DNA of 64,000 bases from assembly GCA_022036555.1 (NCBI GenBank), contig CM039119.1:21606595-21670594 (forward strand), written 5' to 3'. This stretch comes from Microstegium vimineum (taxonomy: Eukaryota > Streptophyta > Magnoliopsida > Poales > Poaceae). Below are positions 24,782 through 34,648 of the stretch, in pieces (positions within the stretch are counted from its first letter, which is position 1; each line of letters starts with the position of its first letter). The notes under the pieces were generated by a model that saw nothing but the letters and a program-made list of their open reading frames with translations, did no database searches and had not been told where the DNA came from. Made by a program: the position numbers and the translations under genes.

Positions 24782-25624
24782 CTACAAATTGAGCCAGAGT
24801 TGAAGGAACCACCATGGCCCTGTGATGGTTGGGATGGTTTCATTCTTCACCAGATGCCAATACACTTGGTTCAAGAGATGATAAAGCGCACCAAGCAGGT
24901 ACTTGCCCAAAGGAATGTCATTCTGAGAATGAACATGTTCGGCCAAAGACAGGTAATTGCCAGTAAGCGTGCATGATTGTCCACAAAAGAGGAACCTGTG
25001 AAACCACATATTCAAGAAAAGTATAAGCTCATTTTCAATAACTGGGGTAGATTCACTGTTCTTGATATATTGACCCCAGCCTCCAGTCTTCAAGTTCTTC
25101 GCTGAAATCAAAGATTTGGTGGCCAGGCGATGAGGGTGTATATCTCCTGTAATATTAAGGCTGGTTAACATGTGAATGTCGGCCAGAGTGAGGGTCATTG
25201 GTCCATGACCAAAGATGAAGGCATTATAAGTGTTGGACTAGAAGTAGCAGGCTGCCTGAAGCAAAGGTTCGTTCTTCCTCATATTGGACAAAGAAAGAGA
25301 TATGCACTGCTCGATGTTACCCCAGTAAGTGTTTCTATGGTTGGAAAGCTTCACAAACAAATTTCTCCAACCTGAAATGACGGAAGGCCAATTCCTAAAT
25401 GAGGTCTTCTTGTCCCATTGACCCAACTCCATGGACGACTGCTTGAAGGGTATCCTGTTAGTCTCAGCCACGATAACAGGAGTTGGATCGGGATTACCCA
25501 TGGGGCCAAGGAAGTAACAATTGGGTTGGTCGGCCAACGGAATTAGCACACGATTCTTGAGCTCCTGATCCAATTCAAGGACAAGAGTGAAGACATCGAG
25601 AAAGAGGATGGTAGAACAAGGCAC
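24782..25624 (-). pseudogene. Plant mobile domain (PMD) protein fragment
   Basis: Minus strand. The first part (25624-25238) reads ILFLDVFTLVLELDQELKNR. After a single in-frame stop near 25235 the frame continues NTYNAFIFGHGPMTLTLADI and DIHMLTSLNITGDIHP. The phrases GHGPMTLTLADIHMLT and LNITG are hallmarks of the plant mobile domain (aminotransferase-like, PF10536) found in MAIN/MAIL-type host proteins and in transposable elements. A further ATG lies at 25662-25664 but is out of frame with the body. It runs antisense to the retrotransposon that carries it, 250 bp before that element's LTR. The stop makes it inactive as it stands. Confidence 0.75.
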
Positions 25625-25860
25625 AATAGAGCCGTACCTCAGGGATGATGTCCAGTGAAGCCATCTTGTTATGAGCTGATATGCCCTGATGGCGGTATGG
25701 TATTCAGATCTATGGCGGCGTCGAGGTGGTTTGAAAAGTTAGGGTTAAAAGCCGAGTGGAAGAAGGATGAATGGAAATTTGGTGAATACCCAAGCTCGGG
25801 TAGATTGACTAAAAGGAAGAGGGCACTTGCAGTTTTAGGAATGAAATGAATTTCATCCCA

Positions 25861-25875
25861 AAACTAGGGGGCATG
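25861..25875 (+). promoter_or_regulatory. Polypurine tract of the gypsy element
   Basis: AAACTAGGGGGCATG directly before the LTR start TGTTAACACC. Confidence 0.7.
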
Positions 25876-26542
25876 TGTTAACACCGTATTTTGGCATGAC
25901 CAAGTAAATACGGGTGGGTCCTGAAGATGAAAGGAATATGCTGCACAGGTGGACCCAGAAGGCTGGTTAAGGGAACCGACTCGAAGAAGATCACATGTAT
26001 CGGCTGTTAAGATACGTGCGGTGCGCTGCGCCAAAGATTGAGGACCAAGACATCCAAGTTTCCTTATTTCGGCCAGCGGCCGGTTCAAGCTAGGGTTATG
26101 CTATGGTCTATAAATAGCGAGGCCAGGAAAGTTGTAAAGGACATCCAATGAATCAAATACACAACTAGTTCATAGTTTCCGGCCTCTGGCCAACCCTAGG
26201 AGTAGGAGTAGAGTAGATCTTCGGTGAACCTTGGACGGACCGGGCTGCATCGACCAGATTGACCTCCTGTTTTCTTGTAAGTCTAGCCTTGGTTCATGTC
26301 TCATTTGTACGGCTGTATTGTGTAACTCGTGCAAGCTCGGTATGAGCTAGTTATCAATTTAAATCTATTGTTCCTGGGGCTGCATTGCTTCAATCTCACA
26401 AGAATCGTGGCTTCAAGCTAGTTATCGGCTCTATTAGATTGGTGATCTAATAGATTCATTAAGTTATCGATATTGTCTGTTATGCTTTGTTTAATCTATT
26501 GCTATAATATCTTGCCTAATCTTAACTAATGGATTGGCCCGC
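25876..26542 (+). mobile_element. Ty3/gypsy 3' LTR, first part (continues at 28294)
   Basis: Starts TGTTAACACCGTATTTTGG right after the purine tract. The last five bases CCCGC are duplicated at 28294-28298 around an inserted solo LTR. Summing both parts gives an LTR of about 1.6 kb. Confidence 0.75.
26109..26116 (+). promoter_or_regulatory. TATA box of the gypsy LTR
   Basis: TATAAATA followed by GCGAGGCC, about 235 bp into the LTR. Confidence 0.6.
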
Positions 26543-28293
26543 TATTGACGCTAAGAATGACATACTTTTACATATTTAAAATACCGTCAACAGCCTCGGG
26601 ATCAAGGGTAGAATAACATTACATGAACATGTTTGCCACTAATAAGTTCCACATGGACTTGGAAAGCTTTGTCTTGCAGGGAATAAAATTTCAGGCCAAT
26701 CAGCAATGTTGGAAGCTCCTTTTTGCACATCTCCCGATGTGTGATTTGAGCCAAACTCCAGAACATCCATACCATGGGACTCCTGACATGTCTAGGAGCT
26801 CCCACAAGAAATCCTAGCTCCAAAGGAGTCAAAACATGATCGGTCGATACTCATATGGACCCTTCTGGCTACCCAAGCCAACATGATCCATGACAAAGCC
26901 ATTCCAACCCTTGGATGCAACATGTGCTTTCGTTCAACGCTTTAGATCAAGTGCACAAGGATCCATGGGCTCACATCAAGAGAACCAGCGTGACAAACAC
27001 TTCAAAAATATCAAACAAGCTCCACGATAAGTGGGACCAGAGTCTGGAAGGCAGAGGTGGGAACAGGACCCCTAGGGGGGTTGGCCGACACCCTAAAGGG
27101 GGCAACACCCTCCCACTTGGTCCCTGACCAGTGGGGACACCTTCTAGGGCACCTGGTGACTCTCCCATGCATTTAACACATGATGGAAATCCTAACCCTC
27201 CATTCTAAGTCGGGTTGGAGGCGGTGAATCCAAGGAACCAGAATTGAAGCCTCCTCGATCGATGACATGGTGCTGGAGTAGCCCCTACTCCACTCCCCAC
27301 TATAAATAGAGGCTCATACCCCCCTCTCTAGACATGATGTAGTGCATACAAGCCATTCTAGTTCTTAAGTGGAGATTGGTCTAGTGGTGTTCTCTAGTGT
27401 GGGAGTTAGAGTTGAGTTGAGCTTTGCTCAGGATTTTTGGAGTTGTCTTCCTGGAGAATCTGGTATAGGCTCTTGTATCTTTTCTCTTTTGTAAGACTTT
27501 GCTTATTTAATATAATGTTCCTTTTCTAATTTACTTAGTCTTTACTTTTTGTAATATTATACTTGCTATAGTATTGTTGTGGTTTATCTTGTCATTTCGT
27601 TGTTATAAACTAGATTGAGATCCTTGTGGCCATTCCTGTATGCGATCATCGCCTGTCATAGGGTGCTTTAATTGTCATATACACGATTAGAGTAGTGAGA
27701 GTAGGTGTAAGCGTGGTGCTTATACTTAATCTTGCCTTTGGTTATCGCTTGCTGCATGGATTGTTTGTGGTAGCTAGAAAGAGAGTGACAACCTTGTCTA
27801 GTCTTTGTATTCCACCACGTGTTCTTAGGCAAGTTCTTAAAAGGTAAGGCCCCCATAAAATAGAGCGTGGTCCGGTAGGAGTTTTGCCCTCCTACTGATC
27901 TATCCTCTCGCCTAGCATACTTGTAGTGAGGAATCAATCGATGTCTGTATCAATTTTGTGCCATAGTTAAACCCACAAAGGTAGAGTTGGAATCATAGGA
28001 GTCCTTTTAGTCTCTCGTTGTCCTCCCACATAGTTGCCGACTAGTTAACTCTTATTTATCTTTATCTGGTTTGTTGCATCATCACCTTCCTATCATTATT
28101 CGATTACCCCCTTACACTAGTTAATACTAAATTGAGGTGATCTCTAGGATCTCTTTTTTATTATTATTTCTAGCTCCGCTTTCCCTTGGGAGAATATAAA
28201 TTACGATACCCCAGAATACTCCTGGGTGAAGTGCTACAGCGGTATAATCTGTGCGCTTGTGGATTTATCCAATAGTCATAAGAAATACCAACA
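26543..28293 (+). mobile_element. Solo LTR, Athila-like family
   Basis: Flanked by a perfect 5-bp duplication CCCGC (26538-26542 and 28294-28298). It starts TATTGACGC, a changed TG terminus, and ends AAATACCAACA. It aligns along its length with 12380-14089: the same start block, then CCTCGGGATCAAGG versus CCTCTGGATCAGGG, the same TATAAATA and the same GCGGTATAATCTGTG tail. Open frames at 26602-27937 are LTR sequence. Confidence 0.92.
27301..27308 (+). promoter_or_regulatory. TATA box of the solo LTR
   Basis: TATAAATA followed by GAGGCTCATACCCCC, at the same place as 13100-13107 in the related LTR. Confidence 0.6.
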
Positions 28294-29235
28294 CCCGCGC
28301 GTTATTTTCTATCTGGATCTACTGCCTCCAATGTTTTTACTCTTATACTTAGAGAGGCGATAGATCTAAGATCATATCGGCTAATCCTTTGGTTGCGATT
28401 GTTACATGTTACGGGTACGAAACATACAATCGGTCATTAGATTGGTTTGAGGGTGTTTAGATCTAGTCCAACATACGTGGTACGGCTGCATCTACCGGAC
28501 CCCACTGCCATGTGTATTGAATTATGTCTGTCCAACCTTAGACCCATCCGAGGATAAACGTATGGATCTTGTTCAAGCCTCATGGATCCCATATCGGCTA
28601 ACATACCTGGTCTGGTTATGCTTCATTCATACGGTGCATGTGCTTTGTCGTCTTAATCTGTTAGATCTATTAGATGTATTGGACGTGGTTTGGTTTGTTT
28701 ACTTTTATGGCTGCATGGAAACACCCCAATGCTAGTAAACCGGTCAGTTTATCGGGTTAATTGTCATCATGGCTGAATGGGAATACACCTCTGTTGATGA
28801 TTAATCTTTATCTGATACATTCGATACATTTGATGTTTTGAGTCGATAATGTTGCATGTATCGCATCTTTACTTTATCATTACGATACGATCGGCTAGTT
28901 TGTACACCCTATACATGAATATCCCGCAATAGCCGTATGTACATTACCATTGTGCTCTAAACTGTTTAGAGTTGACTCTTTAGTCAATATCCTATATACA
29001 TCGTCTATATGAGAGTCGCACATTCATGGAATTGTCTGGCAACAACTGGCAGGTTCCATAATTTGACGTTTCGTTTCCTTGTCAATTACAGGTCAAATTG
29101 ACTAGCACGCCTGAGATCGATCCCCGAGGTGGCTTGAGCCGCTTTAGAGGTTTAGGAGATCAAGCTCTATTGTTGCACGGTCTCCGCAGGCCTTATGCAG
29201 TGCTGACGCTGGAAGCCCAATTTTTGGCGTCAACG
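28294..29235 (+). mobile_element. Ty3/gypsy 3' LTR, second part
   Basis: Continues the LTR begun at 25876 and ends TTTTTGGCGTCAACG, complementary in style to the TGTTAACACC start. At about 29236 the sequence changes to CACTA transposase coding sequence, so this LTR marks the right edge of an insertion into that gene. No gene here. Confidence 0.65.
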
Positions 29236-32160
29236 GTTTCTTTTATCATGCAACTTTTTCAGATAAAGTGCATGTATGGTATTAGTAATGCATGTTTGGA
29301 GGCCATACTTAATCTATTCTCAAGGGTTCTCCTGAAGGCCATTGTACCCCTGACTCCTTGGATAAAGTGCAAAAGGTGGTTCAAGACCTAGGCTCTGACT
29401 ATGTCAAGATACACGCATGTAAGAATGATTGTGTGTTATTTTTTAAGGAAAACACAATGCTGCATACATGCCCCATATGTGGGGAGTCTAGGTGGAGAGT
29501 TGTCGAGAACACCTCGGACGATGGTGCTACTTTGACGAAGAAGCAGTTTCTAGTGAAGATCCTACGCTACTTTCCTCTTATTCCTCGGCTGCAAAGAATG
29601 TATATGTCAAAGCAAACATCAGAGGACATGCAATGGCGTAACAAAGGGAGGGTCAATGATCAAAAAATGCGTCACCCTGCTGACTCAAAGGCATGGAAGC
29701 ACGTGAATAAAGAATATAGCTAGTTTGAAAAAGAAGGTCGTAATATTAGGTTGGGTGTTGCTTCTGATGGCTTCAATCCCTTTGGGATGCAAAATACGAC
29801 CTACTCCATATGGCTTGTTATCCTAATACCTTACAATTTGCCTCCTTGGTTGTGTGAGAAACAATCTACCTGGATGTTGTCAATGTTGATACCTGGTCCA
29901 AAATCTCCTAGAATGGATATTGATGTATATTTGAGGCCCCTTATATTGGAGCTCAAGGAGCTTTGGGAAAATGGTGTTGACACATGGGATGCACAAACTA
30001 GGAAGAACTTTAGATTACGTGCTATTCTACTTTGGACAATTAATGACTTCCCAACATATGCTATGCTCTCTGGTTGGAGCACGAAAGGAAAGTTTACAAG
30101 CCCATATTGCCACAAAGATACTGAGTATTTGTGGTTGAAACATGGGAGAAAGCACTGCTACATGGGACATCGACGTTTCTTGCCCTTGGATCATGCATGG
30201 CGATAGAACATGGTCAGCTTCAACAACATGGTCGAAACTAGGGAGGCACCAGTACTACTTACTGGTGCACAGGTACTTGAGCAGTATGAAAGTTTTGAAC
30301 AACTTAGATTTGGAAAGATGACATGAAAAAAGCAAGCATGATGATGATCAAAGATGGCACAACTGCAGGAAGAAGAGTATTTTTTTAGCTTCCATACTGG
30401 TCTTCTTTGCTCATCAGGCATAATTTGGACGTGATGCACATTGAGAAAAATATATGTGAGGCCATATTAGGCACTCTGCTTAAATTGGAAGGTAAATGTA
30501 AGGATGTGGAGAAGGCTCGGCTTGACATGGAGCATCTAGGGATAAGATCAGATCAACATCATGTGATTAAGAATGATAAGTATACCTTGCCACCAGCCTT
30601 GTACAAGTTAGATGTGAATGATAAGCAAAATTTATGCAAATTTCTATATGGAGTGAAAATGCCTGATGGGGTTTCCTCCAATATAAGAAGTTGTGTTGAC
30701 CTAAAAGCATGCAAGGTGTCTGGCTTGAAATCTCATGATTACCATCTAATTCTCCAGAAACTGTTACCCTTAGTGGTGCAGAAGATTTTGCTAGAACAAG
30801 TTGTTGTCGCATTGATCCAGCTTAGTAATTTCTTCGATGCACTATGTTCCAAGGAGCTAGTGGAAGCAGACTTGGACAAACTTAGTGCTACAATTACTGA
30901 GACTCTTTGCCGTCTTGAGATGTTATTCCCACCTTCATTTTTTGATATCATGATGCATTTGCCTATTCATCTAGCTGAAGAGGCAAAACTTGGAGGGCCC
31001 ATTTGTTATAGATGGATGTACCCAGTGGAGCGGTACCTACGTACTGCGAAAGGATATGTGAGGAACAAGGCGTACCCTGAAGGCTCAATAGCCGAGGGAT
31101 ACATACTCGAGGAGTGGCTTACATTTTGCTCTAGATTCTTGGACATGGACACCAAACTGAATCATGTTGATCATCATGAAAGTATTGTTGTGAATGAGCC
31201 ACCATCTGGTCTCAGCATATTTGTTGCAATGGATTACAAGAGGAGAGGGCTGACTATCCAGATCCTTGAAAGAGATGAGATGCGGAAGATGAAACACTAC
31301 ATTATATCTAATTGTGATGAAGTTAAACTATGGATCGAGTAAGTTACATTATTAAACATCATTATTTTTAAATTTTATATTTTAAACTAACATTAATATA
31401 CTTTTCTATGCAGTGCGCATATGATAGAACTGAAGGAATATGGTTCAACAAATCTTAATAGGCGACACAAGGAACAATTTGTGAGATGGTTTGAGGGCAA
31501 GGTCAGAGAGCAATATGCCAAAGGGGAAGTAAGTGTAGAGATGTTTGCACTTGCTAATTGGACGGACAATCGAGCTCGTACATTGCATAGATGTCATATC
31601 AATAATTGGTTGTTTTGAATAGTTGACATTGAGAAAAGCCTCGTAACACAGAATAGTGGTGTGCTTGTCAAGGGCGACTGTACTACTAGCAACATGTGTT
31701 GGTATGGGGTGATTAAAAGAATTATCTCACTAGAATTTGCTGGACAAAAAGAAGTTATTTTGTTCGAGTGTGACTGGTATGATGTGCTTGCTGCAGTACC
31801 AGCAGAGGCAGAGGATACAATAAGGATCAGTTTGGGGTTATTGATATCGATACTACTCAGTACAGGTATAAGAATGAACCCTATATTCTAGCAACATAGG
31901 CAGAATAGATGTTTTATGTGGATCTGGTAAACAAACCTGGTTGGAGCAGTGTTATTGCGATGAAACCAAGGGACTTGTTTGCCATGCCTGAATTAGAACT
32001 GGAGGACTCGATTGATGTGGGTATACAAGGCATCACAACTGAAGAACTCAGTGGACAAGAGGATTTAACAAATTGGACAAGATCGGACAAGGAAGGCACA
32101 ATCGGGGATGTCTCTGTTATTGCTCAGGTGCAGGCCGAAGCAGTTGATGAACCTGACTAG
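29236..32160 (+). pseudogene. CACTA (En/Spm-type) transposase TNP2, N-terminally truncated and broken
   Basis: Successive frames give the classic plant CACTA transposase. Residues KIHACKNDCVLF and CPICGESRW come at 29394-29520. GVASDGFNPFG (29751) follows, then LPPWLCEKQSTWMLSMLIPG and HNLDVMHIEKNICEAILGTL (30412-30471). Together these are the Transposase_21 core. MHLPIHLAEEAKLGGPICYR and VERYLRTAKGYVRNKAYPEG (30952-31083) are DUF4218. DCTTSNMCWYGVI and ECDWYD (31670-31780) then FYVDLVNKPGW (31912) are DUF4216. Frameshifts occur near 29360 and 30300-30400, and stops at about 29721, 30204, 30323 and 31889-31905. A gypsy LTR has removed the N-terminus. The enzyme would bind and cut CACTA ends; this copy cannot. 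Confidence 0.9.
31339..31413 (+). other. Intron in the CACTA transposase gene
   Basis: Begins GTAAGT and ends TTTTCTATGCAG, 75 bp, 70-80% AT. The frames on both sides join in phase to give ...LWIDAHMIELKEYG, which fits the region between DUF4218 and DUF4216. Confidence 0.75.
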
Positions 32161-32708
32161 GCGGCCTTTGACTTTGATGACAATGAAGATGAGGAAGATG
32201 ACACGTACATTGAGGATGGAGTTGTTGCACCAATTGTTTCTGGGGTAGAGGCCAAGATGATAACTTTTTTATTTGATAACTTATATGATTTTGTTTGGGT
32301 GTGAATAAACATTTTGTGGATTCATACCAAAACATTTGAACATGTATAGAATTCACGTATTTTGTCCAAATCAAGTGTTTTTTTCACGACTTTGACAAAA
32401 CCAGTGAAAGATCCTTATAAAACACATCCAAACTATTGCTCAATAAACGTTACCAATTCTCTATGTATAAACAAGCAAAGCATCACAAAGCAACGAAGTG
32501 CTAAAAAACTACAACCAATGATTAAATCTCAATTATTAGTATTGCATGCTTATTCTCCATCCATTCAAAGTACCCCAAGACATGAAGAAAACCAAGTCCA
32601 AAATACTACCATGTAGCAAGCATATATATATATATATATGACATCAAAGACGACTTCACACTGGCCAGCTTGAGCAAAGACGCCTACTATATAGTACTCT
32701 GTATTAGA
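32161..32708. other. Spacer between convergent CACTA-region genes
   Basis: Starts with an acidic coding-like tail in a shifted frame (DFDDNEDEEDDTYIEDG, 32170-32220) that probably ends the transposase. Then comes AT-rich sequence with a TA microsatellite at about 32621-32638. Nothing else recognised. Confidence 0.5.
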
Positions 32709-32932
32709 TCATATCTGCCGCTGGCCAGCAAGGATCCTTTGGGCGACCATGCAGTTGTTGAACTGGGTTATCTTCTGCTTCACATGAGCCTTCTCAAACT
32801 TTACATTGTCATCGATGAAGCTACACAACTCATTCTGTAGAGAATCAACTAGTTTCTCATTGAAATAATCGTCTAGATCAGGATCTTCTCCAAACACACA
32901 AGGTTGAACATAGTATTCATCTTCAGACTCCT
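32709..32932 (-). pseudogene. Unknown CACTA-region protein, last exon, 3' part
   Basis: Minus strand, ending in a stop at 32709. It reads ESEDEYYVQPCVFGEDPDLD and then an acidic and charged C-terminus with KFEKAHVKQKITQFNNC, which looks helical. Its upstream end is the target duplication of element A at 32928-32932. The frame resumes exactly in phase at 46872 on the other side of A, so A sits inside this exon. It converges on the transposase gene. I do not recognise the protein: it may be the second (TNP1-like) gene of the CACTA element or a captured host gene. Confidence 0.6.
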
Positions 32933-34596
32933 TGAAGAATAATGGACCCTTGTGTTTAGGCGATTAATGACAATGCTAGGTCACTATGACTAACGTGTGT
33001 TTTGCAGAGGCAAAGTCATTTGTGTTAGGTCATTAGTGATACAATTTGAATGAGCTTAATGGATATTCATGCCCCAAGATGGAAATCGTTTCGGTTGCAA
33101 AGGATGATGATACAAGTTGAAGACTAGGCTAGTTCTTAGTGCCATAAGGTTGAGAAGGGCACTAAGTATAGCTAGGGCTTTGTTTTTCCTTTGACCGTAC
33201 TATTAAGGGGGGTATGAGATTAGTAGCTTGACCTAGGAGAGTTTAGGAAAGTGAGTATATGCACACTTGTCACACCTATCCTAGAGACCTTGCTTTCAAC
33301 CCTTTGTTAACCCTAAAAATGGTAGGAGCAAAACCCCTAGAAAAGACTTAGAGAAAATAGTTGAAACAGGGGGAGAAAGAGGCTCCGGACTAGTCTGCGA
33401 AGTAGGCGTCGGACCAAGGAGAGTAGTCCGACGGTCCCTGACTTAGGCAAAAGTCCAGCTCGAGAAGCTCCGGACCACCCGTCTGGAGAGCGTCAGACCA
33501 TAGGAGAGTGGTCCGATGGCTCGTGTCAGAGAGAGAGAGAGAGCCTGAGAGAAGGCTCCGGACTAGTTCGACGGTGAGTCCGACGGCTAGTCCGATGCTT
33601 CAAGTCAGCAGGTCGTTTCCATGCAGAGAGCTCCTTGGCTCTGGACCAGAGCGTCGGACCAGGGCTCCGGACCAAGGAGAGTGGTCCGGTGGTTCGAAGG
33701 AGAGAAAATGTTTTCACTCAGTGAGCACCCTAGCTCCAGACTAGTGTGTTGGACTAGGGCGTCGGACTAAGGCAAGTGGGCCGACGGTGCCTAAGTTTGA
33801 ATTACGAGTGTGCTCCGGACCAGTGTGCTTGGTCCGGTGGTGTGAGCTCCGGACTAGTCCGGTGGCTTCGCAGAGAAAAAAAAGCAAAAAATGGCTAGTT
33901 TTGGAGGTGGGGACTATTTATAGTTGCCCCCTTACCTTAGGAGGTCTCTTGGCCATTGTTTCAGCTGGTTACACCTTGAGAGAATCCTTGGAGAGCCAAG
34001 TGCCTAGTGAGGGAGAGATTTGAGAGAGTTCATCTTGTTCTTCCCTCCTAGAGTGATTAGGAGTGACTTGTGTGCATCCATCCACCTTCCTAGCCTTGAG
34101 TTGGTCAAGTGAAGGTCTTGTGCTTAATACTCTTGGTGTTCGACAGCACCTAGATGATTTGGTGGTGTTCGGAGGAAGTGATCACCGGAAGATTGTCGAC
34201 GGCTCTTCTCCAAGCTTCTGTGATCGGTTGTGGGCGATTCACCGAGCCGGAGTGGCGAAGAATCAGCCCATAGAGAGCACTGTACCCTTGCGCGGGTAGA
34301 GGGGGAGCGATACCTTGCGAGGTGCTCCAACGAGGACTAGGGGGGTGTGTCGACACCTCGATACCTCGGGAAAACATCGCTGCATCACTGAGAATCTCTT
34401 TCCCTAGCTCTTTACTTTATTGCATTTACTTCGAGCTGTGTTCTTATCTTTCCTACTAGAATTGCTTAGGTTGTTCTTAAATTCCATGAACTACTACCGC
34501 TTTCTAGCTAGGACACACGGACGGTAGGCACTATGGGGTGATTGGCATTTGATAGGTTTTCATATTCACCCCCTCTTGGGCATCTTTATCCTTTCA
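32933..34596 (+). mobile_element. 5' LTR of element A
   Basis: From TGAAGAATAATGG to CTTTATCCTTTCA, 1664 bp. It has a dense field of CCGGACCA, GTCCGACG and GCGTCGGACC words (33380-33870), a CCGGACTAGTCCGG palindrome at 33849-33862 and a TATA box just after. Near 34566 it lacks 29 bp present in the 3' LTR and in the solo LTR 21481-23003. Confidence 0.95.
33915..33922 (+). promoter_or_regulatory. TATA box of element A 5' LTR
   Basis: TATTTATA, about 50 bp after the last GTCCGG word. The 3' LTR has the same box at 46151-46158. Confidence 0.6.
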
Positions 34597-34610
34597 ATTG
34601 GTATCGGAGC
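34597..34610 (+). promoter_or_regulatory. Primer-binding site of element A
   Basis: ATTGGTATCGGAGC directly after the LTR, complementary to the 3' end of initiator Met tRNA with one change from TGGTATCAGAGC. Confidence 0.85.
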
Positions 34611-34648
34611 GAGGTTGCTCTAAATTAGGCTTCACCGCCTAGAGCAAG

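Larger units (their letters stand above)
24717..25875 (+). mobile_element. 3' internal end of a Ty3/gypsy element with an antisense gene
   Basis: Lies immediately before a purine tract and LTR (25861-29235) and carries a protein-coding fragment in the opposite direction. Gypsy elements of the Tat group in grasses are known to carry an antisense gene in this position. I infer that lineage from structure alone, since no pol is present. Confidence 0.5.
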
